DNA of 64,000 nucleotides. Source: Pseudomonas umsongensis. Lineage in GTDB: Bacteria > Pseudomonadota > Gammaproteobacteria > Pseudomonadales > Pseudomonadaceae. The translations under genes and the position numbers were made by a program. The notes beneath the pieces were generated by a model. That model ran no database searches, was not told where the DNA came from, and worked only from the letters and a program-made list of their open reading frames with translations. Location of the stretch: NCBI RefSeq assembly GCF_002236105.1, contig NZ_NIWU01000004.1:434001-498000 (forward strand), read 5' to 3'. Below are positions 19,495-28,703 of this stretch, one piece after another; position 1 is the first letter of the stretch; every line of letters starts with the position of its first letter.

Positions 19495-20472
19495 ATGAAA
19501 CTGAATTTCCCCCTTCGCCTCCTGGCGGCCGCCTCTCTGGCGGCGGCGAGCTTTTTGGCCCAGGCAGCCGACGTGACTGTCGCTTACCAGACCACCGTCG
19601 ACCCGGCAAAAGTCGCACAGGCCGACGGCGCGTATGAAAAAGCCACCAAGGCCGACATCAACTGGCGCAAATTCGATAACGGTGCCGACATCATCGCCGC
19701 GATCGCCTCGGGTGACGTGCAGATCGGTTACCTCGGTTCCAGCCCGCTGACAGCAGCGATCACCCGCAAAGTGCCGGTGGAAACCTTCCTCATCGCGACC
19801 CAGATCGGCGCCGCCGAAGCGCTGGTGGCCCGCGAAGGTTCCGGGATCAAGACTCCCCAAGACCTGATCGGAAAGAAAATCGCCGTACCCTTCGTTTCCA
19901 CCGGCCACTACAGCCTGCTGGCTGCGCTGAAGCACTGGAACATCGACCCATCGAAAGTCACGGTGCTGAACCTGGCGCCGCCAGCGATCATTGCCGCCTG
20001 GAAACGCGGTGACATAGACGCCACCTACGTGTGGGACCCGGCCTTGGGTGTGGCCAAGGAAAACGGCAAAGTCCTGATCACCTCCGGTGAACTGGCCAAG
20101 TTCGGTGCGCCTACCTTCGATGCCTGGATCGTGCGCAAGGACTTCGCCGAGAAGCACCCGGAAATCGTCACCGCGTTTGCCAAAGTGACCCTGGATGCCT
20201 ACGCCGATTACCGCAAAGACCCGCAAGCCTGGCTCGCCAATCAAGGCAACGTCGACAAGCTGGTAAAACTGTCCGGCGCCAAGGCCAGCGACATTCCGCT
20301 GCTGCTGCAAGGCAACGTTTACCCGCTGGCGGCTGATCAAGTGGTCACCCTCGGCGCGCCGACCACCAAGGCGATCACCGACACCGCCGTGTTCCTCAAG
20401 GAACAAGGCAAGGTTGATGCTGTATTGCCGGACTACGCGCCGTACGTCAGCGCCAAGTTCATCACGGATTGA
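19495..20472 (+). CDS. tauA: taurine ABC transporter, periplasmic binding protein
   Basis: A 325-residue protein with a Sec signal peptide (MKLNFPLRLLAAASLAAAS, cleavage near AQA-AD). The SsuA/TauA-type fold follows, with VTVAYQTTVDPAKVAQADG, YLGSSPLTAAIT, PFVSTGHYSLLAAL and AAWKRGDIDATYVWDPAL. It captures taurine or related sulfonates in the periplasm and delivers them to TauBC. It is the first gene of tauABCD; expression under sulfate limitation is expected for the family. Confidence 0.95.
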   Translation: MKLNFPLRLLAAASLAAASFLAQAADVTVAYQTTVDPAKVAQADGAYEKATKADINWRKFDNGADIIAAIASGDVQIGYLGSSPLTAAITRKVPVETFLIATQIGAAEALVAREGSGIKTPQDLIGKKIAVPFVSTGHYSLLAALKHWNIDPSKVTVLNLAPPAIIAAWKRGDIDATYVWDPALGVAKENGKVLITSGELAKFGAPTFDAWIVRKDFAEKHPEIVTAFAKVTLDAYADYRKDPQAWLANQGNVDKLVKLSGAKASDIPLLLQGNVYPLAADQVVTLGAPTTKAITDTAVFLKEQGKVDAVLPDYAPYVSAKFITD

Positions 20473-20488
20473 TCAGGAGTTAATGGCG

Positions 20489-21283
20489 ATGGCTTTGCTA
20501 CAGCTGGAGCGCATCAGCGCACAGTACCCCGGCAGCCCGGAACCTGTGCTGGCGGATATTTCCCTGACCCTCGGGCCCCAGCAGTTGCTGGTTGCCCTCG
20601 GCCCGTCCGGCAGTGGCAAGACCTCGCTGTTGAACCTGATTGCCGGTTTCGTCGAGCCCAGTGCCGGGCGTATTACCCTCGATGGCGTACCGGTCAAAGG
20701 CCCGAGTGCCGAGCGCGGCGTGGTGTTCCAGGATGACGCCCTGCTGCCCTGGCAGGACGTGCTGGCCAACGTAGGCTTCGGCCTGGAACTGGCCGGCATT
20801 GCTCGGGGCAAACGCGAAATCCGCGCAAGGGAAATGCTGGCGCTGGTGGACCTCGCCGGTTTTGAAAACCGCAGGATCTGGCAACTCTCCGGCGGCCAGA
20901 AACAGCGTGTCGGCCTGGCCCGCGCGCTCGCTGCCGATCCGCGTGTATTGCTGATGGACGAACCCTTCGGGGCCCTGGATGCCTTCACCCGCGAACAGAT
21001 GCAAGAGCTGCTGCTGCAAGTCTGGCGGCGCACCGCCAAACCTGTCTTCCTGATTACCCACGACATCGAAGAAGCGGTGTTTCTCGCCACGGATCTGATT
21101 CTACTGGCACCCAATCCCGGGCAGATCGTCGAGCGCCTGCATCTGGATTTCGGTCAACGTTACGCCGCGGGTGAATCGGCACGGTCGATCAAGTCCGATC
21201 CGCGCTTTATCGAAACCCGCGAGCACGTGCTTGCCAAAGTGTTCTCCCAACGCAGCGCCGCCCAGCGGCAGGAGCGCGCATGA
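20489..21283 (+). CDS. tauB: taurine ABC transporter, ATP-binding protein
   Basis: A 264-residue ABC ATPase. Walker A is GPSGSGKTSLLNL, the Q-loop segment VVFQDDALLPWQ, the signature LSGGQKQRVGLARAL, Walker B VLLMDEPFGALD and the switch His in ITHDIEEA. I prefer ATG 20489, nine bases from AGGAG; an ATG at 20483 is too close to it. It starts 16 bases after tauA and overlaps tauC. Confidence 0.95.
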   Translation: MALLQLERISAQYPGSPEPVLADISLTLGPQQLLVALGPSGSGKTSLLNLIAGFVEPSAGRITLDGVPVKGPSAERGVVFQDDALLPWQDVLANVGFGLELAGIARGKREIRAREMLALVDLAGFENRRIWQLSGGQKQRVGLARALAADPRVLLMDEPFGALDAFTREQMQELLLQVWRRTAKPVFLITHDIEEAVFLATDLILLAPNPGQIVERLHLDFGQRYAAGESARSIKSDPRFIETREHVLAKVFSQRSAAQRQERA

Positions 21284-22113
21284 GCAGCTACGAAATTCCC
21301 GCCTCAGCGGTTAAACCAGGTACTACAGCCATTGCGCTGCGCCGTAGCTTGAGTACTCGCTGGATCAGTGTGCTGACATTGATCGCGCTGATATTCATTT
21401 GGTGGGCTGTCACCGCCACAGGAATGATCGAGCCACTGTTTCTGCCGCCACCGTCCGCCGTGCTGCAAAAAGGCTGGCTGCTGGTCACCAGTGGCTACAT
21501 GGATTCGACGTTATGGCAGCACTTGGGCGCGAGCCTCAGCCGCATCGGCCTGGGCCTTGGCTTTGCGGTGCTGACGGCCGTGCCAGTCGGTATCGCTATC
21601 GGACATAACCGCATTGCACGCGGCATTCTCGATCCAGTGATCGAGTTCTACCGCCCTATTCCACCGCTGGCTTACCTGCCGCTGATCGTGATCTGGTGCG
21701 GTATTGGCGAATTGTCGAAAGTGCTGCTGATCTACCTGGCCATTTTCGCCCCGATTGCCATCGCTACCGCCACTGGCGTGCGCACCGTCGACCCGGCCAA
21801 ATTGCGCGCCGCGCAGTCACTGGGCGCGACCCGTGCACAATTGATCCGCCATGTGATCCTGCCGAGCGCCTTGCCGGACATATTGACCGGGGTGCGCATT
21901 GGCTTGGGCGTGGGGTGGTCGACGCTGGTGGCCGCCGAACTGATTGCCGCCACCAGCGGCCTGGGTTTCATGGTGCAGTCCGCTGCGCAGTTCCTGGTCA
22001 CCGATGTGGTGGTGCTGGGGATTCTGGTGATCGCGCTGATTGCCTTCGCGATGGAGATGGGCCTGCGTGCCCTGCAACGCAAGCTGGTGCCATGGCACGG
22101 CCAGGCTCACTAA
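21280..22113 (+). CDS. tauC: taurine ABC transporter, permease
   Basis: A 277-residue inner-membrane permease of the SsuC/TauC type with about six helices. The EAA-like loop reads AAQSLGATRAQLIRHVILPSALPDILTG, and the C-terminal part has GVGWSTLVAAELIAATSGLG. It starts on the ATGA overlap with tauB and forms the membrane channel of the importer. Confidence 0.95.
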   Translation: MSSYEIPASAVKPGTTAIALRRSLSTRWISVLTLIALIFIWWAVTATGMIEPLFLPPPSAVLQKGWLLVTSGYMDSTLWQHLGASLSRIGLGLGFAVLTAVPVGIAIGHNRIARGILDPVIEFYRPIPPLAYLPLIVIWCGIGELSKVLLIYLAIFAPIAIATATGVRTVDPAKLRAAQSLGATRAQLIRHVILPSALPDILTGVRIGLGVGWSTLVAAELIAATSGLGFMVQSAAQFLVTDVVVLGILVIALIAFAMEMGLRALQRKLVPWHGQAH

Positions 22114-22156
22114 TGCCTCCTGTTTTTGTTCGATACCCGGATTGAAGAGAACCACC

Positions 22157-22999
22157 ATGAGCAACCTGACCATCGTCCCTCTAAGCTCGGCCCTCGGCGC
22201 ACAGATCAGCGGCGTCGACGTCAGCCAGCCGCTGAACCTGGAACAACGCGACGCCATCGAGCAGGCGCTGCTCAAGCACCAGGTGCTGTTCTTCCGTGAC
22301 CAACCGATCACCCCGCAGCAGCAGGCACGATTCGCCGCCAATTTCGGCGACCTGCACATCCATCCGATCTACCCGAACGTGCCGGAGCAACCGGAGGTGC
22401 TGGTCCTCGACACCGCCGTCACCGACGTGCGTGACAACGCGATCTGGCACACCGACGTGACCTTCCTCCCGACCCCGGCCATGGGCGCGGTCCTCAGCGC
22501 CAAGCTGCTGCCGGAGTTTGGCGGCGATACCCTGTGGGCCAGCGGCATTGCGGCGTATGCAGCCTTATCGGCGCCCATGAAAAACCTGCTCGAAGGGCTG
22601 ACCGCCACCCACGATTTCACCCGTTCGTTTCCACTGGAGCGCTATGGCAACACACCTGAAGCACTGGCCCAATGGGAAGAGACTCGGCGCAAGAATCCGC
22701 CGCTGTCTCACCCGGTGATCCGCACGCATCCGGTGAGCGGGCGCCGTTCATTGTTCGTCAACGAGGGCTTCACCTCGAAAATCAACGAATTATCGGAAAC
22801 CGAGAGCGAGGCGATCTTGAAGTTCCTGTTCGCTCATACCACCCGCCCGGAATTCACCATTCGCTGGCGCTGGCAGAAAGACGACATCGCGTTCTGGGAC
22901 AACCGCGTGACTCAGCATTACGCCGTGGATGATTACCGCCCAGCGCGCCGGGTGATGCAGCGGGCGACGGTGCTGGGGGATGTGCCGTTCTTTCGCTGA
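22157..22999 (+). CDS. tauD: taurine dioxygenase
   Basis: A 280-residue Fe(II)/2-oxoglutarate-dependent dioxygenase that converts taurine to sulfite and aminoacetaldehyde. The iron ligands are visible as H98 and D100 in IWHTDVTF and a distal His in FWDNRVTQHYAVDDY, with the 2-oxoglutarate Arg in RRVMQR. I start at ATG 22157; upstream in-frame sequence overlaps the end of tauC and is not conserved. It is the last gene of the tau operon and is closed by a REP palindrome. Confidence 0.95.
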   Translation: MSNLTIVPLSSALGAQISGVDVSQPLNLEQRDAIEQALLKHQVLFFRDQPITPQQQARFAANFGDLHIHPIYPNVPEQPEVLVLDTAVTDVRDNAIWHTDVTFLPTPAMGAVLSAKLLPEFGGDTLWASGIAAYAALSAPMKNLLEGLTATHDFTRSFPLERYGNTPEALAQWEETRRKNPPLSHPVIRTHPVSGRRSLFVNEGFTSKINELSETESEAILKFLFAHTTRPEFTIRWRWQKDDIAFWDNRVTQHYAVDDYRPARRVMQRATVLGDVPFFR

Positions 23000-23000
23000 A

Positions 23001-23035
23001 CCGATCGTTCCCACGCTCTGCGTGGGAACGATCGG
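23001..23035. repeat. REP palindrome, family B
   Basis: A perfect palindrome with arms CCGATCGTTCCCACGC, between the convergent tauD and aldo/keto reductase genes. Confidence 0.9.
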
Positions 23036-23042
23036 TGCTCGC

Positions 23043-24080
23043 TTACTCCGCGGTCGACGGCTTCTCCCAAAGATTGATCCCACCCTCCTGGGCAAATCGA
23101 TCAATCTGCGCCAACTCTTCAACACTGAAGCTCAAATTCTTCAACGCCCCGACGTTCTCGATGATCTGCTCCGGTCGGCTCGCGCCAATCAACGCCGAAG
23201 TCACCCGCGGATCGCGCAGGGTCCAGGCTAGCGCCAGCTGCGCCAGGCTTTGACCGCGACGCTTGGCGATCTCATTGAGCGCACGCACATGGGCAATGTT
23301 GGCCTCGGACAAGTGCGAAGCCTGCAACGAATCACCGCCCGGACGGTTGACTCGCGCATCCGCCGGCACGCCGTTGAGGTATTTGTCCGTCAGCAGCCCC
23401 TGAGCCAGCGGCGTGAACGCAATCACCCCCGTACCGAGCTCATCGGTGGTGTCCAGCAAGTCCTTTTCGACCCAGCGATTGAGCAAGTTGTAGGCCGGTT
23501 GGTGAATCAACAGCGGGACTTTCCATTCTTTGAGCAGCGCCGCCATTTCGCGGGTTTTCACCCCGGAATAAGACGAGATACCGATGTACAACGCTTTACC
23601 TTGTTGTACGGCAGTAGCCAAGGCGCTGGCGGTTTCTTCCAGCGGGGTATCCGGATCGAAACGGTGGGAATAGAAAATGTCCACATAGTCGAGGCCCAGG
23701 CGTTGCAGGCTCTGGTCAAGGCTGGCGAGCACGTACTTGCGCGAACCGCCGCCCTGACCGTAAGGACCGGGCCACATGTCCCAACCGGCCTTGCTCGAAA
23801 TGATCAACTCGTCACGGTACTGCTTGAAGTCTTCACGCAGCAAACGCCCGAAGTTGATCTCGGCACTGCCGTACGGCGGACCGTAGTTATTGGCCAGGTC
23901 GAAATGGTTGATGCCCAGGTCGAACGCCGTGCGCAACAACGCACGCTGGGTGTCGATCGGCGTGCTGTCGCCAAAGTTGTGCCACAGGCCCAGGGACAGC
24001 GCCGGCAGTACCAGCCCGCTACGGCCCACGCGGCGGTAAGGGATGGCGTCGTAGCGGTTTTCGGCAGCGGTGTAAGTCAT
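23043..24080 (-). CDS. aldo/keto reductase, YghZ type
   Basis: A 345-residue NADPH-dependent TIM-barrel reductase. Family marks are the catalytic region HFDLANNYGPPYGSAE (Asp/Tyr), SSKAGWDMWPGPYGQGGGSRKY with the catalytic Lys, and VDIFYSHRFDPDTPLEET with the His. It resembles E. coli YghZ, which reduces L-glyceraldehyde 3-phosphate and methylglyoxal. The start at 24080 follows AGAGAGGATT; a longer frame exists upstream without support. It is a single gene between two REP units. Confidence 0.9.
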   Translation of the reverse strand: MTYTAAENRYDAIPYRRVGRSGLVLPALSLGLWHNFGDSTPIDTQRALLRTAFDLGINHFDLANNYGPPYGSAEINFGRLLREDFKQYRDELIISSKAGWDMWPGPYGQGGGSRKYVLASLDQSLQRLGLDYVDIFYSHRFDPDTPLEETASALATAVQQGKALYIGISSYSGVKTREMAALLKEWKVPLLIHQPAYNLLNRWVEKDLLDTTDELGTGVIAFTPLAQGLLTDKYLNGVPADARVNRPGGDSLQASHLSEANIAHVRALNEIAKRRGQSLAQLALAWTLRDPRVTSALIGASRPEQIIENVGALKNLSFSVEELAQIDRFAQEGGINLWEKPSTAE

Positions 24081-24178
24081 CGAATCCTCTCTTGTCTGTC
24101 TTGAATCTGGTTGCCCAGCATACGCCCGGACAAACGTCAGAAAACCCTGGATTCGAAAAAAGCTGAAACGTTTCATGG

Positions 24179-24212
24179 CCGATAGTTCCCACGCTCTGCG
24201 TGGGAACGATCT
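24179..24212. repeat. REP palindrome, family B
   Basis: A slightly diverged unit (GATAGTTCCCACGC on the left arm) between the LysR regulator and the aldo/keto reductase, both on the minus strand. Confidence 0.85.
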
Positions 24213-25103
24213 TCAACCGGCATCCGCAAACACCTCCCCCAACCAATCCACAAACACCCGAACTCGTGGCGACATGTGCCGGTTGTGTGGATAAAGCACT
24301 GAAACCGGCATCGGTGGCGGCGGTGTTTCAATGAGGACTTCCTTTATCAGCCCTTGGGCGATCTGCGTTTCCATCCGGTAATGCGGGCACTGGATCAGGC
24401 CCAATCCGGCGATCGCCGAGGCCGCGTAGATCTCCGCGCCGAATACCGAAACGGCACCGTCGATGGGCACTTCCTTGAGCTCGCCATCGACCATGAATTC
24501 GAACGGGAACAACTTGGCCGTCGTGCGTGAGACGTAATTCACCGCGCGGTGATTTTTCAGGTCGTCGAGGCTTTTCGGTTCGCCGTATTTGCGCAGATAA
24601 GCGGGACTGGCGCAGGTGATCTGGCGCAGGCTGGCAACACGTTTGCCGATCAGAGCGGAGTCGCTCAACGTGCCGGCGCGCAGCACGCAGTCGACCCCTT
24701 CGGCGATCAAGTCAACCAGGCGGTCGGCCTCGCTGATGGAAAGTTCGATGTCCGGGTAGCGCACCATGAATTGCGGCAAGGCCGGGATCACGAAATGTTT
24801 GGCCAGGGTTCCGTGCAAGTCGACCCGCAGCCGTCCTTTTGGCGCCACGCCGCGAAACGCCAATTCGGCCTCTTCCAGCTCTGCCAGCAGTTGCACACAA
24901 CGCAGGTAGTACGCCTCGCCGTCCAGCGTGGGGCGCACCTTGCGCGTGCTGCGCTCGAGCAAGCGTGTGCCCAGCCAGGCTTCGAATTGATTCAGCGTGT
25001 GGGTCAGGGTTGCGCGCGGCAAATTCAGGTCATTCGCAGCCAACGTAAAGCTGCTGCGCTCATAGATCCGCACGAACACCTTCATCGCTTTGACCTGATC
25101 CAC
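24213..25103 (-). CDS. LysR-family transcriptional regulator
   Basis: A 296-residue regulator. The N-terminal winged helix-turn-helix is MKVFVRIYERSSFTLAANDL...ATLTHTLNQFEAWLGTRLLERSTRKV. It is followed by a LysR substrate-binding domain (GRLRVDLHGTLAKHFVIPAL). I start at GTG 25103, six bases after AGGGG; a TTG at 25127 is possible. It is divergent from an SDR gene across 113 bases, the classical LysR arrangement, so it probably controls that gene. Confidence 0.88.
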   Translation of the reverse strand: MDQVKAMKVFVRIYERSSFTLAANDLNLPRATLTHTLNQFEAWLGTRLLERSTRKVRPTLDGEAYYLRCVQLLAELEEAELAFRGVAPKGRLRVDLHGTLAKHFVIPALPQFMVRYPDIELSISEADRLVDLIAEGVDCVLRAGTLSDSALIGKRVASLRQITCASPAYLRKYGEPKSLDDLKNHRAVNYVSRTTAKLFPFEFMVDGELKEVPIDGAVSVFGAEIYAASAIAGLGLIQCPHYRMETQIAQGLIKEVLIETPPPPMPVSVLYPHNRHMSPRVRVFVDWLGEVFADAG

Positions 25104-25216
25104 GGCGATCCCCTTGATTGTTGGCAATTATTGAACAGTCAAGGCAACTCTGCTGCATTTATCGGCTTGGGTAAACATGTGAAATTGGCTCCACACCCCA
25201 TCAACAGGAGCATCGC

Positions 25217-25957
25217 ATGATTACTCAAACTTCCAGGGTGGCCCTCGTGACTGGCGCCTCCCGCGGCATCGGTGCGGTCATTGCCAGGCAACTGGCCAGC
25301 GAAGGATTCGCGGTCGCCATCAACTACGCCAGCAGCGCCAGCGAAGCTTCAAGACTGGTTGTAGAGTTGCGTCAGGCCGGACATCAAGCCATAGCGATCA
25401 AGGCCGACGTGGCCAGTGCGGATGACGTGCGCCGGATGTTCGACGAGACCGAAGCCCAGTTGGGCAAGGTCGACGTATTGGTGAATAACGCCGGTATCCT
25501 CAAGGTCATGCCCCTGGCGCAGCACAGCGACGAATTGTTCGAACAGAACTTCAACATCCATGCGCGCGGCACCTTCAACACCCTGCGCGAAGCGGCCACA
25601 CGCTTGAATAGCGGCGGGAAGATCATCAATTTTTCCAGCAGTACCGTCGGCCTGAATCTGCCGGGCTACGCCGTGTACATCGCCAGCAAGGCCGCGGTGG
25701 AATCTTTGACCCAGGTATTTGCCAAGGAGATGCGCGGGCGCAATATCACGGTCAATGCCGTGGCACCGGGGCCGGTGGCGACCGATTTGTTCCTGCATGG
25801 AAAGAGCGAAGAGCAGATCCAGAATTTCGCCAAAATGGCGCCGCTGGAGCGCCTAGGGCAACCAGAGGATATTGCCCGTGTCGTGACGTTCCTGGTCGGG
25901 CCGGAGGCGGCGTGGGTCAATGGGCAGATTCTGCGGGTGAATGGCGGGCTGGTTTAA
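25217..25957 (+). CDS. short-chain dehydrogenase/reductase
   Basis: A 246-residue Rossmann-fold oxidoreductase. The cofactor motif TGASRGIG is at residues 13-20, NNAG near 90, the catalytic Ser in INFSSSTVG, and YxxxK in YAVYIASKAA. The C-terminal PG motif (VAPGPVATDLF) is typical of 3-oxoacyl-ACP reductase-like SDRs. Substrate unknown. Its divergent LysR neighbour is the likely regulator. Confidence 0.9.
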   Translation: MITQTSRVALVTGASRGIGAVIARQLASEGFAVAINYASSASEASRLVVELRQAGHQAIAIKADVASADDVRRMFDETEAQLGKVDVLVNNAGILKVMPLAQHSDELFEQNFNIHARGTFNTLREAATRLNSGGKIINFSSSTVGLNLPGYAVYIASKAAVESLTQVFAKEMRGRNITVNAVAPGPVATDLFLHGKSEEQIQNFAKMAPLERLGQPEDIARVVTFLVGPEAAWVNGQILRVNGGLV

Positions 25958-25988
25958 CTATGCTCACACTAAAACCGCAGCGACACCA

Positions 25989-26015
25989 TTCGCGAGCAGG
26001 CTCGCTCCCACAGGG
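25989..26015. repeat. single REP unit, family A
   Basis: A lone TTCGCGAGCAGGCTCGCTCC unit between the SDR gene and a small membrane protein gene. Confidence 0.85.
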
Positions 26016-26063
26016 ATCGCGGTGAATCTTGTGGCAGCACACACCTGAAGGGGGGCAAACACC

Positions 26064-26324
26064 ATGCACACCACCATCATCATCACGTTCGGGCTGATCC
26101 TGCTTGCCTTGATGTTGTACATCGGCGAAAAAATCGGCTTCCCCCGCCAAGTGCTCGCCTACAGCTTTATCGTGCTGTGGCTGGCCCTGACGCTGATCAA
26201 TGGCGCGGTGGGCATCGTGCATGCCCGCCAGCCATTAGGCACGGAGGTGATGGTTGGCAGCGCCGTGTTCGGTATCCCGGTGGCGGCGCTGGTGTTGTTC
26301 ATGGTGTTGACCACCGAGACCTGA
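26064..26324 (+). CDS. small membrane protein of unknown function
   Basis: An 86-residue protein with three predicted hydrophobic helices (IIITFGLILLALMLYIG, YSFIVLWLALTLINGAVGI, VFGIPVAALVLFMVL). The ATG is preceded by AAGGGGGG. I do not recognise a named family. It ends eight bases from the end of the convergent betT, so it may share a terminator region with it; any role in choline transport is speculative. Confidence 0.75.
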   Translation: MHTTIIITFGLILLALMLYIGEKIGFPRQVLAYSFIVLWLALTLINGAVGIVHARQPLGTEVMVGSAVFGIPVAALVLFMVLTTET

Positions 26325-26332
26325 AGAGCCGC

Positions 26333-28327
26333 TCAACGCACCAGGTGCAAGAACTGCATGTGCCGCTCGTACTGATCGAGGATGTCGTTGATGATCTGCT
26401 CCTTGGTGTAGCCCACCAGATCGTAATTCTGGCTACCCTCGCTCAGATGCACTTCAGCCCGGTAATAGCGACGATTGTTGAGCTGCTTGGAGCCCATGCC
26501 GCCCCGGGCAAACGACGGCGTAAAGTAGCCGCGCATTTGTACCTGGTAGATGAACGGGTGTTCGTCGCCGTGACCGATTTCCAGGCTGACGCTGTCGTTG
26601 ACCGGTTCGGGATGAGTCACGACGCTCAGGCCCTTTTCGATAAACACCGCCGACACCTCTTCGATGGCCGGGCGCACCGTCGAATCGAGGAAGCGATAGA
26701 CCTCATCCCGCGACGGGAAATGCACCGCCTGGCTCAAGCGCTGCCGCCAGCCACCACGCCGCGAGCCGGACACCGGCGCCAGGGAATGCATTTGTGCAAT
26801 CTGCTTCTGCGACTCCAGGTAAAACGCTTTATGCAGCCCCCACATCATCAACAGCAAAATCAGCGAGAACGGCAATGAAGTCAGGACCACGGCTGACTTC
26901 AATGCATCAATGCTGCCGGAGAACAGCAACGCGCTGGTCACCAGCGCGGTCATCGCGCCCCAGAACACCCGCAGCCATTTCGGTCCGTCTTCATCGGGGT
27001 TGCCGCCCTTGGCGGACAGCGTCGACAACACCACGGTGCCGGAATCGGCGGAGGTGACGAAGAACACGAAGCTGATGAACACCGTGACCGCAATCACGGT
27101 TTTGCTCCACGGGTAGGTTTCCAGCAGCAGGTAGAGGGTCATCGACGGGTTGTCGATGGCCGACATGCCCAACGCCGACATGCCGTGGTTGAGCACTTGG
27201 TCGATGGCACTGTTGCCGAAGATCGACATCCACGCCAGGGTGAAACCCAGCGGAATCAGCAATACACCGAAGACAAACTCACGGATGGTCCGGCCACGGG
27301 AGATCCGCGCAATGAACAGGCCCACGAACGGCGACCACGCGATCCACCAAGCCCAGTAGAACACCGTCCAGCCACCCAACCAGTCGCTGGGCTTGTCGTA
27401 GGCGTAGAGATCAAAACTCTTCATCGGCAAGGCGCCAAGGTAATCGCCAATGTTCTGGATCAGGGTATTGAGCAAGTGCTGGGTCGGCCCGGCGAACAAC
27501 ACGAACAGCAGCAGCGCGCAGGCCAGCAGCATGTTGATGTCGGACATCACTCGCACACCCTTGTCGACACCGGACACCGCCACGATGATCGCCGCGCCCA
27601 TCATCAGCGTGATCAGCCCGACCTGAATCCACTGCGTGTGAGCGATGCCAAACAGGTAGTCCAGACCCGAATTGAGGTGCAACACGCCAAAGCCCATGTC
27701 GGCGCCGAGACCGAAGACTGTGGCGATAATGCCGAAGCCGTCCACCGCGTAGCCAATGGGGCCATTGATGCGCTTGCCGATCAGCGGGTACAGCGCCGAG
27801 CGCAAGGCCAGCGGCAGGTTATGTCGGTAGGCGAAGTAGGCCAGCGCCATGCCGACAAAGGCGAACACGCCCCAGCCATGCAGGCCCCAGTGCAGAAACA
27901 GGATCTGCATCGCCTGCCGCGCCGCATCCGCGGTGCCCGCCTCGCCCTGAGGCGGTTGCAGCATATGGGTCAGGGGCTCGGACACGCAGAAGAAAAACAG
28001 CGTGATGCTGATTCCGGCAGCGAACAGCATGCCGGCCCAGGACAGATAACTGAATTCGGGCTCGTCGTGGTCGGCACCGAGTTTGATCTTGCCGTAGCCC
28101 GATAACGCGGTGACCACCACGAAGACCAGATACAGGGTCATCGCCAGCATGTAGTACCAGCCAACGGTGTTGGCTGCCCAGTTTTGCGCCGCCAGCAACC
28201 AGGCGCCGGCCTGTTCGGGCATGGCCATGACCACGACACCGAACAACAGAATGAAGGTTGCCGCGAAGTAGAAAACCGGCGGATTCATGCGGACCAGGCC
28301 GCTTGGGGGAATGGACGATGCACTCAT
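26333..28327 (-). CDS. betT: BCCT-family choline transporter BetT
   Basis: A 664-residue inner-membrane protein with the 12-helix BCCT core and a cytoplasmic C-terminal extension of about 150 residues, typical of BetT. The core includes NPPVFYFAATFILLFGVVVM, the Trp-rich YAYDKPSDWLGGWTVFYWAWWIAWSP, and SPFVGLFIARISRGRTIREF. BetT takes up choline for glycine betaine synthesis under osmotic stress. The upstream region holds a long inverted repeat with a TGAACGTTCA core, consistent with TetR/BetI-type control. Confidence 0.92.
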   Translation of the reverse strand: MSASSIPPSGLVRMNPPVFYFAATFILLFGVVVMAMPEQAGAWLLAAQNWAANTVGWYYMLAMTLYLVFVVVTALSGYGKIKLGADHDEPEFSYLSWAGMLFAAGISITLFFFCVSEPLTHMLQPPQGEAGTADAARQAMQILFLHWGLHGWGVFAFVGMALAYFAYRHNLPLALRSALYPLIGKRINGPIGYAVDGFGIIATVFGLGADMGFGVLHLNSGLDYLFGIAHTQWIQVGLITLMMGAAIIVAVSGVDKGVRVMSDINMLLACALLLFVLFAGPTQHLLNTLIQNIGDYLGALPMKSFDLYAYDKPSDWLGGWTVFYWAWWIAWSPFVGLFIARISRGRTIREFVFGVLLIPLGFTLAWMSIFGNSAIDQVLNHGMSALGMSAIDNPSMTLYLLLETYPWSKTVIAVTVFISFVFFVTSADSGTVVLSTLSAKGGNPDEDGPKWLRVFWGAMTALVTSALLFSGSIDALKSAVVLTSLPFSLILLLMMWGLHKAFYLESQKQIAQMHSLAPVSGSRRGGWRQRLSQAVHFPSRDEVYRFLDSTVRPAIEEVSAVFIEKGLSVVTHPEPVNDSVSLEIGHGDEHPFIYQVQMRGYFTPSFARGGMGSKQLNNRRYYRAEVHLSEGSQNYDLVGYTKEQIINDILDQYERHMQFLHLVR

Positions 28328-28418
28328 TGAAGGTGCACCTCGACGGGGTTGGACGTGGCTGTAGAAATCGGACTCAGCAAAGGCAAGCCTCCTGTTGTGA
28401 GCGGGCAGCGAACCACCG

Positions 28419-28448
28419 GTTTAACTTGAATGAACGTTCAAGTTAAAC
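28419..28448. promoter_or_regulatory. inverted repeat upstream of betT, possible BetI operator
   Basis: Perfect 12-bp arms GTTTAACTTGAA and TTCAAGTTAAAC surround a 6-base centre; the inner 28431-28440 is TGAACGTTCA. It lies about 92 bases before the betT start. BetI, a TetR repressor, uses such sites in front of choline genes; the link here is inferred. Confidence 0.55.
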
Positions 28449-28589
28449 ATGAATAGGGTGCTAAGGACTAATCGCAAGGTTCGGCGGTCGTGGTTGAACA
28501 CTAGCTCAAGGAGGTGTATTACGCGGATTTTGGAGGATTGGCCCACCGCAAAATTGCTGGACGCCATTACCAGGGTTCGCCTTGAAACC

Positions 28590-28676
28590 ATTCGCGAGCA
28601 AGCCCGCTCCCACATTAGACCGAGTTGCCAGGCAGGTACGCATCTAATGTGGGAGCGGGCTTGCTCGCGAAGGCGG
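28590..28676. repeat. inverted REP pair, family A variant
   Basis: ATTCGCGAGCAAGCCCGCTC at 28590 is mirrored by GAGCGGGCTTGCTCGCGAAG at 28653. The compensating changes in both arms keep the pairing. It lies between betT and epsC. Confidence 0.9.
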
Positions 28677-28703
28677 CATATCGAGCAGCGGAGGTCTCAG
28701 GAC

